A stretch of 64,000 nucleotides of DNA. Origin: Zeimonas sp046347945 (lineage in GTDB: Bacteria; Pseudomonadota; Gammaproteobacteria; Burkholderiales; Burkholderiaceae_E). Positions 43,365 to 52,692 of the stretch are shown here, one piece after another. Position 1 is the first letter of the stretch, and every line of letters starts with the position of its first letter. The notes beneath the pieces are model-generated. The model searched no databases. It saw nothing but the letters and a program-made list of their open reading frames with translations, and had not been told where the DNA came from. A program made the translations under genes and the position numbers. The DNA is taken from contig JAXMFB010000012.1 in assembly GCA_046347945.1 (NCBI GenBank), forward strand, positions 1 through 64,000. The letters are read 5' to 3'.

Positions 43365-46253
43365 TCAGGCGGCACTGCGCGGCTCGCCCGCGCCGTGCAG
43401 GTTCTCGTTGCAGCGTCCGCAGATCGTCGGGTGCGCCGGGTCGGCGCCGACGTCGGCGCGATAGTGCCAGCAGCGCTCGCACTTGGCGTGCTCGCTGGCG
43501 ACGACCGAGACCGAGGCGAGCTCGTCGTCGGCGCCGCGCACGACGCGCGCCTGCGAGGTGATGAACACGAAGCGCAGGTCGTCGCCGAGCGAGGCGAGCG
43601 CGTCGAAGGTCTCGCCCGACGCGCGCACCTCCACCTCGGCCTGCAGCGACGATCCGATCGCGCCGGCGCTGCGCGCCTCCTCGAGCTTTCTCAGCACGTC
43701 GGCGCGCACGGCACGGATCGCCTCCCACTTCAGCCGCAGCAGCGCCGTGGACTGCGCGTCTTCCGACGCGAGCTCGCCCATGCCCTCGAACGCGTGCCAG
43801 GTCTGCGTGAAGATCGTCTCGCCGCCCGTCCTCCACGCCGCCGGCGCGAGCAGCGGCCAGGCTTCCTCGGCGGTGAACGAGAGGATCGGCGCCATGAGCC
43901 GGACGATCGACTGCGCGACGTGGTACAGCGCGGTCTGCGCCGAGCGCCGCGCACGCGAACCGGGCGCCGTGGTGTACAGGCGGTCCTTCAGGATGTCGAG
44001 CCAGAACGCGCCGAGGTCCTCCGAGCAGAAGGTCTGCAGCTTCGCGACCGCCGGGTGGAACTCGAAGCGCTCGTAGTCGCGTTCGATGTCGCGCTGCCAG
44101 GCGGCGGTCATCGCGATCGCGTAGCGGTCGATCTCGATCATCCGGTCCGCGGGCACCGCGTCGCGCACGGGGTCGAAGTCGGATACGTTGGCGAGCAGGA
44201 AGCGCAGCGTGTTGCGGATGCGGCGGTAGGCCTCGACGACGCGCGCGAGGATCTGCTTCGACAGCGCCATCTCGCCCGAGTAGTCGGTGCTCGCGATCCA
44301 CAGCCGCAGGATCTCGGCACCGAACTGGTTCCAGATCTCCTGCGGATCGATGCCGTTGCCGGCCGACTTGCTCATCTTGTAGCCGCGCTCGTCGACGGTG
44401 AAACCGTGCGTGAGCAGCGCCCTGTACGGCGGCACGCCGTTCAACATCGACGAGGTGAGCAGCGACGAGTGGAACCAGCCGCGATGCTGGTCGCTGCCCT
44501 CGAGGTACATGTCGGCCGGGAAGGTCGATTGCGCCGCGTGCGAGCCGCGCAGCACCGTCTCGTGCGTCGTGCCCGAGTCGAACCAGACGTCGAGCGTGTC
44601 GCGGTTCTTCACGTACTGGTCGGCCTCGTCGCCGAGCAGTTCGCGCGGATCGAGCCGCTGCCAGGCCTCGATGCCCTCGCGCTCGATGCGCTGCGCGACC
44701 TGCTCGAGCAGCTCGTCGGTGCGCGGATGCAGCGCACCGGTCTCCCTGTGCACGAAGAACGCCATCGGCACGCCCCACTGGCGCTGGCGCGACAGCGTCC
44801 AGTCGGGCCGGTTGGCGATCATCCCGTGCAGGCGTGCCTTGCCCCAGGCCGGGTAGAAGCGCGTGGCCTCGATGCCGGCGAGCGCGGCCTCGCGCAGCGT
44901 CGGGCCGCCGTCGTGCGGCGCGACGTCCATCCCCGCGAACCACTGGCTCGATGCGCGATAGATGATCGGCGTCTTGTGGCGCCAGCAGTGCATGTAGCTG
45001 TGCGGATACTGCTCGACGCCGAACAGGCAGCCGTGCGCGCGGATGTGCTCGACGATCTTCGGGTTGGCATCCCAGATCGACAGGCCGGCGAAGTCGGGCA
45101 GCCAGCTCGCGTAGGTACCGTCGCCGAGCACCGGCTGCAGGATGTCCGCATCGGCCATCCCGTGCTGCCTGCACGACGCGAAGTCCTCGATGCCGTAGGC
45201 CGGCGCCGAGTGAACCAGCCCGGTTCCCGAGTCGAGCGTCACGTAGTCGCCGAGGTAGACCGGCGCGAAGCGGTCGGCGAAGGGGTGGCGAAACCGCACC
45301 AGTTCGAGCGCCTTGCCCTTGCAGCGCGCCAGCTCTTCGCCTTCGAGCTTCCAGCGCTTCAGGCAGGCCTCGACCAGGTCGGTGGCCACGACGAGCAGCG
45401 CCGGCGCGCCGTCCCACTGCACCTTCACCAGCGAGTAGTCTAAATCGGGGTGCAGGTTCAGTGCCTGGTTCGCCGGAATCGTCCACGGCGTCGTGGTCCA
45501 GATCACCGCGTAGCCGCGCTCGAGCGGCAACGCGGGCAGGCCGAACGCCTGCGCGAGCTTCGCCGAATCTTCGGGCGCGAACGGAAAGCCGACGTCGATC
45601 GACGGGTCGACGCGGTCGGCGTACTCGACCTCGGCTTCGGCCAGCGCCGAGCCGCAGTCGAAGCACCAGTTCACCGGCTTCAGGCCGCGATAGACGTATC
45701 CCTTGCGCAGGATCCGGCCCAGCGCGCGCAATTCGTCGGCTTCGTTGCGCGGGGCCATCGTCAGGTACGGGTTGTCCCACTCGCCGAGCACGCCGAGCCG
45801 GATGAAGTCCTTCTTCTGGCGCTCGATCTGCGCGGTCGCGTAGGCGCGCGATTTCGCCTGGACCTCGCCGGCCGACAGGTTCTTGCCGTACTGCTTCTCG
45901 ATCTGGATCTCGATCGGCATCCCGTGGCAGTCCCAGCCCGGCACGTAGCGCGCGTCGAAGCCCGCCATGTTGCGGCTCTTGACGATGATGTCCTTCAGGA
46001 TCTTGTTGACCGCGTGCCCGAGGTGGATGTCGCCGTTCGCGTACGGCGGCCCGTCGTGCAGCACCCACACCGGGCGGCCCTTCGACGCCTCGCGGATCCG
46101 TCGGTAGATGCCCTTGTCCTGCCACGCCTTCGTCCACTGCGGCTCGCGCTTCGCGAGGTCGCCGCGCATCGGGAACGGCGTGTCGGGGAGGTTCAGCGTG
46201 TCGCGGTACGACTGATCGCCCTTCGCGCTGCGGTCGGATCTGCCTTCGGCCAT
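43365..46253 (-). CDS. ileS: Isoleucyl-tRNA synthetase
   Basis: The 962-residue class I synthetase has the HIGH-type motif PPYANGDIHLGHA and the KMSKS loop YKMSKSAGN. The editing domain has WTTTPWTIPANQA. A C-terminal zinc finger, CERCWHYRADVG...CGRCNENL, is that of the bacterial type. It charges tRNA-Ile. The start is 14 bases after the ribF stop, in the standard ribF-ileS-lspA order. Confidence 0.98.
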   Translation of the reverse strand: MAEGRSDRSAKGDQSYRDTLNLPDTPFPMRGDLAKREPQWTKAWQDKGIYRRIREASKGRPVWVLHDGPPYANGDIHLGHAVNKILKDIIVKSRNMAGFDARYVPGWDCHGMPIEIQIEKQYGKNLSAGEVQAKSRAYATAQIERQKKDFIRLGVLGEWDNPYLTMAPRNEADELRALGRILRKGYVYRGLKPVNWCFDCGSALAEAEVEYADRVDPSIDVGFPFAPEDSAKLAQAFGLPALPLERGYAVIWTTTPWTIPANQALNLHPDLDYSLVKVQWDGAPALLVVATDLVEACLKRWKLEGEELARCKGKALELVRFRHPFADRFAPVYLGDYVTLDSGTGLVHSAPAYGIEDFASCRQHGMADADILQPVLGDGTYASWLPDFAGLSIWDANPKIVEHIRAHGCLFGVEQYPHSYMHCWRHKTPIIYRASSQWFAGMDVAPHDGGPTLREAALAGIEATRFYPAWGKARLHGMIANRPDWTLSRQRQWGVPMAFFVHRETGALHPRTDELLEQVAQRIEREGIEAWQRLDPRELLGDEADQYVKNRDTLDVWFDSGTTHETVLRGSHAAQSTFPADMYLEGSDQHRGWFHSSLLTSSMLNGVPPYRALLTHGFTVDERGYKMSKSAGNGIDPQEIWNQFGAEILRLWIASTDYSGEMALSKQILARVVEAYRRIRNTLRFLLANVSDFDPVRDAVPADRMIEIDRYAIAMTAAWQRDIERDYERFEFHPAVAKLQTFCSEDLGAFWLDILKDRLYTTAPGSRARRSAQTALYHVAQSIVRLMAPILSFTAEEAWPLLAPAAWRTGGETIFTQTWHAFEGMGELASEDAQSTALLRLKWEAIRAVRADVLRKLEEARSAGAIGSSLQAEVEVRASGETFDALASLGDDLRFVFITSQARVVRGADDELASVSVVASEHAKCERCWHYRADVGADPAHPTICGRCNENLHGAGEPRSAA

Positions 46254-46267
46254 GTGATTCTCTCGGA

Positions 46268-47260
46268 TCAGTCGGGTCGGTCGCCGGCGCGACCTTCGCG
46301 GAACCATTCGCGCGCGGCTTGCGCGTCGCGGTCGATCTGCGCCGTCAGCGCTTCGATCGATTCGAAATGCGCCTCGTCGCGCAGCTTGTGCAGGAACTCG
46401 ACGCGCACCAGCCTGCCGTAGAGGTCGTCGTCGAAATCGAACAGGTGCACCTCGAGCAGCTGCCGCCCGTCGCGCTCGACCGCCGGCCGTGTGCCCAGGC
46501 TCGCGACGCCCGGCGCCGGGCGCTCGCCCAGCCCGTGCACGCGCACGACGAACACGCCGGCGACGGCCGGGCGCTCGAAGGGGATCGGCACGTTCAGCGT
46601 GGGATAGCCGATCGTGCGGCCGAGCTTGCGGCCGTGGACGACGTGCCCGGAGATGAAGTAGGGACGGCCGAGCAGCTCGCGGGCGCGCGCGAAGTCGCCC
46701 GCCGCCAGCGCCTCGCGCACCGCCGAACTGGAAACGCGCTCTCCGTCGCGCGTGACGGTCGCGAGTCGGGCGAGTTCGAAGCCGTGCCGCGCGGCGGCCC
46801 GCTCGAGCATCGCGAAGTCGCCCCGGCGCTTCGCGCCGAAGCGGAAGTCGTCGCCGATCAGCAGGTGGCGCGCGTGCAGGCCCTCGACGATGATCTCGTC
46901 GATGAACGTCTCGGCGGCGAGCGTGGCCACCGACGCGTTGAAGTGCGCGATGCATACGCGGTCGACGCCGCAGTCGGCCAGCGCGTCGAGCTTGTCGCGC
47001 TCGGTGCAGATCCGCGCGGGCGCGGGCAGCGCGGGCCGCGCGCCTGCGTCGGCCGGGGACGACGCGGCGAGCGCCGCGAAGTATTCACGCGGATGCGGCT
47101 CGAAGGTCAGCACGCAGGTGGGCAGCCCGAGCTCGTCGGCACGCCGCCGCAGCTGCGCGAGCACCGCCCGGTGGCCGCTGTGGACGCCGTCGAAATTGCC
47201 GATCGTCAACGCGCAGGGGGCGCGTCGATCGGCGGGCGGCAGGCGGCGGAAGACTTCCAT
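46268..47260 (-). CDS. ribF: Bifunctional riboflavin kinase/FAD synthetase
   Basis: The 330-residue product has the adenylyltransferase domain at the start (LTIGNFDGVHSGHRAVL and LIGDDFRFGAKRRGD). The kinase domain follows at the end, with GRTIGYPTLNVP and the GVASLGTRPAV segment. It converts riboflavin to FMN and FAD. The ATG at 47260 is chosen because the next conserved strand follows at residue 19. A perfect TATAAT for this strand lies at 47318-47323. Confidence 0.96.
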   Translation of the reverse strand: MEVFRRLPPADRRAPCALTIGNFDGVHSGHRAVLAQLRRRADELGLPTCVLTFEPHPREYFAALAASSPADAGARPALPAPARICTERDKLDALADCGVDRVCIAHFNASVATLAAETFIDEIIVEGLHARHLLIGDDFRFGAKRRGDFAMLERAAARHGFELARLATVTRDGERVSSSAVREALAAGDFARARELLGRPYFISGHVVHGRKLGRTIGYPTLNVPIPFERPAVAGVFVVRVHGLGERPAPGVASLGTRPAVERDGRQLLEVHLFDFDDDLYGRLVRVEFLHKLRDEAHFESIEALTAQIDRDAQAAREWFREGRAGDRPD

Positions 47261-47317
47261 CTCGGGGTCGCGGCGAGGGCTGGGCGGAGTCCGGCGGACG
47301 GCGATGCAAAACCTTGA

Positions 47318-47323
47318 ATTATA
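47318..47323 (-). promoter_or_regulatory. Consensus -10 for the ribF operon in the ribF/purN divergent gap
   Basis: On the minus strand the hexamer is a perfect TATAAT, about 58 bases before the ribF start. No good -35 was found. The 84-base gap must also serve purN on the other strand, where TAGGAT lies six bases before the ATG. Confidence 0.5.
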
Positions 47324-47344
47324 AGGCGATGATAGGATTGGCCG

Positions 47345-47992
47345 ATGAAAAGGATCGTCGTGCTGTTGTCGGGGCGGGGCTCGAACATGTCGGCGATCGC
47401 CCGCGCGATGCGCAGCGAGCGCTGGCCGGCGGCGATTGCCGGCGTGATCGCCGACCGTCCGGGCGCCGCCGGCCTGCAGGTCGCCGCGGGGCTCGGCTTG
47501 CCGACCGCGGTGATCGACCACCGCGGTTTCGCGCGCCGCGAGGACTTCGAACAGGCGCTGCGCGAGGCGATCGACGCGCTCGCGCCCGATGCGGTGGTGC
47601 TCGCCGGGTTCATGCGCGTGCTCGGCGAGGCCTTCGTCGAGCACTACCGGGGCCGCATGCTCAACATCCATCCGTCGCTGCTGCCGGCGTTCCCCGGGCT
47701 GGCGACGCACCGGCGCGCGCTGCAGGCAGGCGTTGCGGTGCACGGGGCGACGGTTCACTTCGTCGGCACCGAGGTCGACGGCGGGCCGATCGTCGCGCAG
47801 GCGGCCGTGCCGGTGCAGCCCGACGACGACGAGGCGACGCTCTCGGCGCGCGTGCTCGAGGCCGAACACCGCCTGTACCCGATGGTCGTGCGCTGGTTCG
47901 TCGAGGACCGGCTTCGCCTCGACGGCACTCGCGTGCGGCTGGCCGACCCGCGGCCGGGCGAATCGCGCCTGCTGTGCAGCGACGCGCGGTGA
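47345..47992 (+). CDS. purN: Phosphoribosylglycinamide formyltransferase
   Basis: The 215-residue product has the N-terminal VVLLSGRGSNMSAI phosphate loop. The folate/catalytic block is MLNIHPSLLPAFPG (Asn and His), and TVHFVGTEVDGGPIVAQ holds the catalytic Asp. It transfers the formyl group to GAR in purine synthesis. The stop overlaps the rsmB-like GTG start. Confidence 0.96.
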   Translation: MKRIVVLLSGRGSNMSAIARAMRSERWPAAIAGVIADRPGAAGLQVAAGLGLPTAVIDHRGFARREDFEQALREAIDALAPDAVVLAGFMRVLGEAFVEHYRGRMLNIHPSLLPAFPGLATHRRALQAGVAVHGATVHFVGTEVDGGPIVAQAAVPVQPDDDEATLSARVLEAEHRLYPMVVRWFVEDRLRLDGTRVRLADPRPGESRLLCSDAR

Positions 47993-49284
47993 AGCCGGCG
48001 CGCAGCGCGGGCCACGGCGGACGCCGCGAGGCGCTCCGCGGACCACGCCGCCGCGGCGCGGCACCCACGCTGGAGTCGCTGCAGCGCGACGCCCTGGCCC
48101 GTGTGCTTCGCTTCGAGGCGCCGGCCGACGCGGTGCTGCGTGCGTTCTTTCGCCAGCACCCCGTGCTCGGGCGCCGCGACCGCGGCGAGATTGCCGAGGC
48201 GGTGTTCGATGTGCTGCGCAACCGCCGGCTCTACGCGCACCTGGCGCAGAGCCGGGCCGGGTCGCTCGAGTCGCGCCTGCTCGCACTCTCGCGCGAGCGG
48301 CGCGAAGGGCACGAAGGAGGGTACGAGGGCCGCCTCGCGGTTCCGGCGCTGCCGTTCGCGGTGCGCTTCAGCCTGCCCGACTGGCTCGCCGAGGCCTTGG
48401 TGGCCGGCTACGGCGCCGCGCGGGCCGAGGCGCTCGCGGCGGCGTTGCTCGAGGGCGCCCCGCTCGACCTGCGCGTGAACACGTTGAAGTCCGAGCCGGA
48501 CGCGGTCGTGGCGTCGCTGGCGGCTGCCGGCATCGAGGCGTACGCGCTGCCGCAGTGGCCCGGCGCGCTTCGCGTTTCGGGCAAGCCTGCGCTGGAGCGA
48601 AGCGCGGCCTTCGAGGCGGGCTGGTGCGAGGTGCAGGACCTCGGCAGCCAGTTGCTGGCGGCGCTCGTCGCGCCGCGGCGCGGCCAGACCGTCGTCGACC
48701 TCTGCGCTGGCGCGGGCGGCAAGACGCTGGCGCTGGCCGCCGCGATGCGCTCGACCGGCCAGGTCTATGCCTGCGACGTGTCGGCGCCACGGCTGCTGCG
48801 GATGCGGCGCCGGCTCGAGCGTTGCGGCGCGACCAACGTGCAGCCGATGGCGATCGCCGACGAGCGCGACGCGCGGCTCGAACGACTGCACTCGCGCGCC
48901 GACGCGGTCCTGGTCGACGCGCCGTGCACCGGCACCGGCACGCTCAGGCGCAACCCCGACCTCAAGTGGCGCACCGAGCCCGCCGACCTCGAGCGGCTGG
49001 TCGCCGCGCAGCGCGCGATCGTGGCCGCCGCGGTGCCGCTGGTGCGCCCCGGCGGTTCGCTGGTCTACGCCACCTGCAGCCTGCTCGCCCGGGAGAACGA
49101 CGAGCAGGTTGCCTGGTTCGAGGCCCGGCATCCCGACTGGCTTCGTCGGGCGGCCGGTGAGGTGCTGCAGGCGCAGGGTGCGCGTCTCGACCCGCAGGCG
49201 ACGGCGGACGGCCTGCTGCGATTGCTGCCCGATCGCGATGGCTGCGACGGCTTCTTCGCGGTGCGCTGGGAGCGCCCGAAGTAG
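47989..49284 (+). CDS. rsmB: RsmB/Fmu-family rRNA m5C methyltransferase
   Basis: The 431-residue product starts at GTG coupled to the purN stop. The N-terminal helical NusB-like region contains FRQHPVLGRRDRGEIAEAVF. The SAM domain has VVDLCAGAGGKTLALA and the catalytic pair of cysteine motifs DAPCTGTGTLRRNPD and LVYATCSLLA. It likely methylates C967 of 16S rRNA, but other m5C enzymes of this family look similar. The last codons are duplicated in tandem downstream (49265-49330). Confidence 0.88.
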   Translation: MKPARSAGHGGRREALRGPRRRGAAPTLESLQRDALARVLRFEAPADAVLRAFFRQHPVLGRRDRGEIAEAVFDVLRNRRLYAHLAQSRAGSLESRLLALSRERREGHEGGYEGRLAVPALPFAVRFSLPDWLAEALVAGYGAARAEALAAALLEGAPLDLRVNTLKSEPDAVVASLAAAGIEAYALPQWPGALRVSGKPALERSAAFEAGWCEVQDLGSQLLAALVAPRRGQTVVDLCAGAGGKTLALAAAMRSTGQVYACDVSAPRLLRMRRRLERCGATNVQPMAIADERDARLERLHSRADAVLVDAPCTGTGTLRRNPDLKWRTEPADLERLVAAQRAIVAAAVPLVRPGGSLVYATCSLLARENDEQVAWFEARHPDWLRRAAGEVLQAQGARLDPQATADGLLRLLPDRDGCDGFFAVRWERPK

Positions 49285-49330
49285 TCGCTGCGAGCGGCCG
49301 AAGCAGGTGCTGCGAGCGGCTGAAGCAGGC
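49265..49330. repeat. Three tandem 22-bp repeats covering the rsmB 3' end
   Basis: Copy 1 is the end of rsmB and copies 2 (49287-49308) and 3 (49309-49330) follow at once. Copies 2 and 3 differ at two positions, and copy 1 differs from copy 2 at five. Copy 3 forms a 9-bp inverted repeat with 49331-49339 (GCGAGCGGC / GCCGCTCGC) that may serve as a hairpin terminator. Confidence 0.7.
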
Positions 49331-49413
49331 GCCGCTCGCGCTGCGGGTCCCGTTCGCTCACGCGCTCGCCTGCGAAGGGTAGAATCGGGCCGCTGTTTCA
49401 GGAGACCTTCCCC

Positions 49414-50610
49414 TTGCTGGATTCCTTCCTCGTTTTCCTCGACCGGGGCCTGCTCGACGCGGCCTGGTGGCAGGTCGTCGCGTACACGCTGGTCGTCACG
49501 CACGTCACGATCGTCGCGGTCACCGTCTACCTGCATCGCTGCCAGGCGCACCGCGCGCTCGAATTGCATCCGCTCGCTTCGCATTTCTTCCGGTTCTGGC
49601 TGTGGCTGACCACCGGCATGGTGACGCGTGAGTGGTCTGCGGTGCATCGCAAGCACCACGCGAAGTGCGAGACCGGCGACGATCCGCACAGCCCGGTGCG
49701 CTGGGGCCTGCGCAAGGTGCTGCTCGAAGGCACCGAGCTCTATCGTGCCGAGGCGGCCAACGCCGGGACCGTGCAGAAGTACGGGCACGGCAGCCCGGAC
49801 GACTGGATCGAGCGCAAGCTCTATTCGCGGCACACGATGCTGGGGATCTCGATCACGCTCATGGTCAGCGTCCTGCTGTTCGGCGCCATCGGCCTCACGG
49901 TATTCGCGGTGCAGATGCTGTGGATCCCGGTGTTCGCCGCCGGCGTCATCAACGGATTGGGCCACGCGCGCGGCTATCGCAACTTCGACTGCCCCGATGC
50001 GAGCACGAACATCGTGCCGTGGGGCATCCTGATCGGCGGCGAGGAACTGCACAACAACCACCACACCTACGCCAGTTCGGCGAAGCTGTCGATCAAGTGG
50101 TACGAGTTCGACATCGGCTGGATGTACATCCGGCTGCTGTCGCTGCTGCGCCTGGCCAGCGTGAGGCGCGTCGCACCGAAGCCGAAGTTCGCGGCGGCCA
50201 AGCCGGCGGTGGATCTCGAGACGCTGCAGGCCGTGATCGCGCATCGTTACGACGTGATGGCCCGGTATGCGCGTTCGCTGCGGCGCGCCTGCGCCGAGGA
50301 GGCGCGGCGGCTGTCGCGGCTCGAGCGGCCCGAGGGCCGGCTCGTCGCGTCGGCGCGCCGCTGGCTGCACCTGGACGCCGCGCGCTGGACCGAGCAGCAC
50401 CGGGCCGGGCTTGCCGAGATCTTCGCCGCGAGCGACCACCTGAAGAAGCTGGTCGAGATGCGTCGCGAGCTGGCGGCACTCTGGGAGCGCTCCAACCTGA
50501 GCCGCGAGCAATTGCTGGCCCACCTGCAGCAGTGGTGCCAGCGCGCCGAAGCGAGCGGCATTCGCGCGCTGCAGGACATCGCGCTGCGACTGCGGTCGTA
50601 CGCCGCCTGA
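49414..50610 (+). CDS. Membrane fatty acid desaturase (acyl-CoA delta-9 type)
   Basis: The 398-residue product starts at a TTG codon with a good AGGAGA site 9 bases upstream and TAGAAT farther up. The diiron histidine boxes are HRCQAHRALELH, HRKHHAKCE and HNNHHTYAS, in the order and spacing of delta-9 desaturases. Hydrophobic segments occur at about 25-45, 60-75 and 145-185. The last 130 residues are a basic, helical extension typical of the bacterial subfamily. It adds a double bond to acyl chains, probably for membrane fluidity. Confidence 0.9.
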   Translation: MLDSFLVFLDRGLLDAAWWQVVAYTLVVTHVTIVAVTVYLHRCQAHRALELHPLASHFFRFWLWLTTGMVTREWSAVHRKHHAKCETGDDPHSPVRWGLRKVLLEGTELYRAEAANAGTVQKYGHGSPDDWIERKLYSRHTMLGISITLMVSVLLFGAIGLTVFAVQMLWIPVFAAGVINGLGHARGYRNFDCPDASTNIVPWGILIGGEELHNNHHTYASSAKLSIKWYEFDIGWMYIRLLSLLRLASVRRVAPKPKFAAAKPAVDLETLQAVIAHRYDVMARYARSLRRACAEEARRLSRLERPEGRLVASARRWLHLDAARWTEQHRAGLAEIFAASDHLKKLVEMRRELAALWERSNLSREQLLAHLQQWCQRAEASGIRALQDIALRLRSYAA

Positions 50611-50642
50611 AGCGGCCCGCGCGCGCCGACGGCCGATCCACG

Positions 50643-51476
50643 ATGAGCGTCCACCCTGTCGACCCCGCCGGCGGCGCCTCGCGCAAGCCGGTCACGCAAT
50701 TGCACCTGGCCGAGATGCGCGCGCGCGGCGAGCCCATCGCGATGCTCACCTGCTACGACGCCAGCTTCGCTTCGCTGCTCGACGACGTCGGTATCGAGTG
50801 CCTGCTGATCGGCGATTCCTTGGGCATGGTGGTGCAGGGGCACGATTCGACGCTGCCGGTCACGCTCGACGAAGTCGCCTATCACACGCGTTGCGTGGCG
50901 CGCGGCGCGCGTCACGCGTGGATCATCGCCGACATGCCGTTCGCGACTTACCAGACGGGGGCCGACAGCGCCTTCGCGAACGCCGCCCGGCTGATGCAGG
51001 CCGGCGCCCGGATGGTCAAGCTCGAAGGCGGCGCGTGGCTCGCCCCCGCGGTCACCGTGCTGACCCGTGCCGGCATCCCTGTCTGCGCGCACCTCGGCCT
51101 GACGCCGCAGTCGGTGTTCGCGCTGGGCGGTTACCGGGTGCAGGGGCGCACCCCCGAGGCCGCCGAGCGACTCGTCGCCGACGCGCTGGCGCTGCAAGCG
51201 GCCGGTGCAACGATGCTGGTGCTCGAGATGGTGCCGGCCGCGCTGGCCGACGAAGTCACCCGGCGCCTGTCGATCCCGACGATCGGCATCGGCGCCGGCG
51301 CGGCCTGTTCGGGGCAGGTGCTGGTGATGCACGACATGCTCGACGTGTATCCGGGGCGCAAGCCGCGCTTCGTGCGCAACTTCATGGTCGGTGCGGCGAG
51401 CGTGCGCGGCGCAATCGAGGCGTATCGCGACGCCGTCAAGGCGCGCAGCTTCCCCGGCCCCGAGCACGCCTACTGA
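50643..51476 (+). CDS. panB: 3-methyl-2-oxobutanoate hydroxymethyltransferase
   Basis: The 277-residue enzyme has MLTCYDASFASLLDD, LLIGDSLGMVVQGHDSTLPV, VKLEGG, AHLGLTPQ and PTIGIGAG, all PanB hallmarks of metal and folate binding. It makes ketopantoate for pantothenate and CoA synthesis. It starts 32 bases after the desaturase gene. Confidence 0.97.
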   Translation: MSVHPVDPAGGASRKPVTQLHLAEMRARGEPIAMLTCYDASFASLLDDVGIECLLIGDSLGMVVQGHDSTLPVTLDEVAYHTRCVARGARHAWIIADMPFATYQTGADSAFANAARLMQAGARMVKLEGGAWLAPAVTVLTRAGIPVCAHLGLTPQSVFALGGYRVQGRTPEAAERLVADALALQAAGATMLVLEMVPAALADEVTRRLSIPTIGIGAGAACSGQVLVMHDMLDVYPGRKPRFVRNFMVGAASVRGAIEAYRDAVKARSFPGPEHAY

Positions 51477-51507
51477 CGCCGGCGAGCGGACACGAAGGGG
51501 GCAGGCG

Positions 51508-52263
51508 ATGGAACTCGTCATCCTGACCGGCGCATCGCGGGGCCTGGGGGCCGCGATGGCCGAGCGCCTGCTCTCGCCGTCCCGGCAGCTGGTCTGCATC
51601 GCCCGCTCGCCGAACGAGCCGCTCGCGGCCAGCGCGCGCGCGAGTGGCGCGCGGCTCGACTACCGGCTGCACGACCTGTCCGACGCGGGCGCGACGGCGC
51701 AGCTCGCGCACGCGCTGGGCGAGACGCTGCGCGCGGCGGCCGGCGTGTCGCGCTTCGTGCTGATCAACAACGCCGGCGTGATCGAGCCGATCGGCCGGGT
51801 CGAGTCGCTGGCGGCGGCGCCGCTGGTCGTCGCGCTGCAGGTCAACCTGGCCGCGGCGATGCTGCTCACGTCGGCGTTTCTCGCGGCCACCGAGCCCTCC
51901 GGCGCCGAGCGAAGGGTGCTCAACGTCTCGTCCGGCGCGGCGCGCTATCCGGTGGCCGGATGGTCGGCGTACTGCAGCACCAAGGCGGCGCTCGACATGT
52001 TCACGCGCTGCATCGCCGCCGAGCATGCCGGCCGGCCGAACGCGCCGCGGGTCTGCTCGCTGGCGCCCGGCGTGATCGACACCGGCATGCAGGTGACGAT
52101 CCGCGCCGCCGACGAGGCCGACTTCCCGCCCGTCGAGCGCTTCCGCAAGCTCAAGGCCGACGGCGCGCTCGGATCGCCGGCGCAGGTGGCCGAGCGCATC
52201 GTCGCGTACCTCGATCGCGACGACTTCGGCGAGCGCGAGATCGACGACATCCGCGAGCACTGA
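51508..52263 (+). CDS. Short-chain dehydrogenase/reductase
   Basis: The 251-residue SDR has the cofactor motif TGASRGLGAAMAERL, NNAG (LINNAGVIEP) and the catalytic Ser/Tyr/Lys set in NVSSGAA and YCSTKAALD. The closest style is sepiapterin reductase-like bacterial SDRs. The substrate is unknown. It lies 31 bases after panB and has a GGGGCAGG ribosome site. Confidence 0.92.
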   Translation: MELVILTGASRGLGAAMAERLLSPSRQLVCIARSPNEPLAASARASGARLDYRLHDLSDAGATAQLAHALGETLRAAAGVSRFVLINNAGVIEPIGRVESLAAAPLVVALQVNLAAAMLLTSAFLAATEPSGAERRVLNVSSGAARYPVAGWSAYCSTKAALDMFTRCIAAEHAGRPNAPRVCSLAPGVIDTGMQVTIRAADEADFPPVERFRKLKADGALGSPAQVAERIVAYLDRDDFGEREIDDIREH

Positions 52264-52316
52264 GGCACGCCAGCGCCGCGCAACGGCCACCCACCCGGGG
52301 CGGCGCCGCCGCCGGC

Positions 52317-52600
52317 TCAGTGGCCGAGCGCGTCGCGCTCGGCGATGCGGCGGCCGCGCCGGCCGATCACGATCTCGCCCTCGTAGTCGAGCTGCGGCGA
52401 CTCGGGCGGGCGAAGGATCGGGTGCCCGTGCCCGACGAACGACGACGCGAAGCGCGCGAACACACCCGGATGCTGCGGCGCGCTCGACCTGTCGCGGTAC
52501 TCGTCGTTGCGCCCGGCGTGGTTCACGCCGATGCACAGGGTCTTGCCGGGCCGCGTCACCGGCAGGTCGAACGCGATGCCGTCGAGGAGGCGGCGCAGGA
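52317..52600 (-). pseudogene. Fragment of a fumarylacetoacetate hydrolase-family gene
   Basis: The minus-strand frame reads FDLPVTRPGKTLCIGVNHAG, FARFASSFVGHG and LDYEGEIVIGRRGRRI, the metal-binding and catalytic start of FAH-family hydratases. It ends in a stop right after ERDALGH, about 100 residues in, while the family needs about 280. The 5' end merges into the rpmG terminator hairpins. Both ends are therefore missing. Confidence 0.7.
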
Positions 52601-52619
52601 AGGCGGCGCCAGAAAGCAC

Positions 52620-52668
52620 AAGCCCCTCGGCAGAGGGGCTTCCAGGCACAGCCCCTCGGCAGGGGGCT
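52620..52668 (-). terminator. Two tandem hairpins downstream of rpmG
   Basis: Hairpin 1 is a perfect 9-bp stem, AAGCCCCTC / GAGGGGCTT (52620-52641). Hairpin 2 is a 6-bp stem, AGCCCC / GGGGCT (52650-52668). The two share nearly the same sequence. They lie 25 bases after the rpmG stop on the minus strand and probably end the rpmB-rpmG transcript, though the T-tracts are short. Confidence 0.7.
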
Positions 52669-52692
52669 TTCCGATCGTTCGCGCCGGTGCGC

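Noticed and set aside
47281..47344. FMN riboswitch upstream of ribF
   Set aside because: The gap is only 84 bases and no conserved RFN-element segments were seen.
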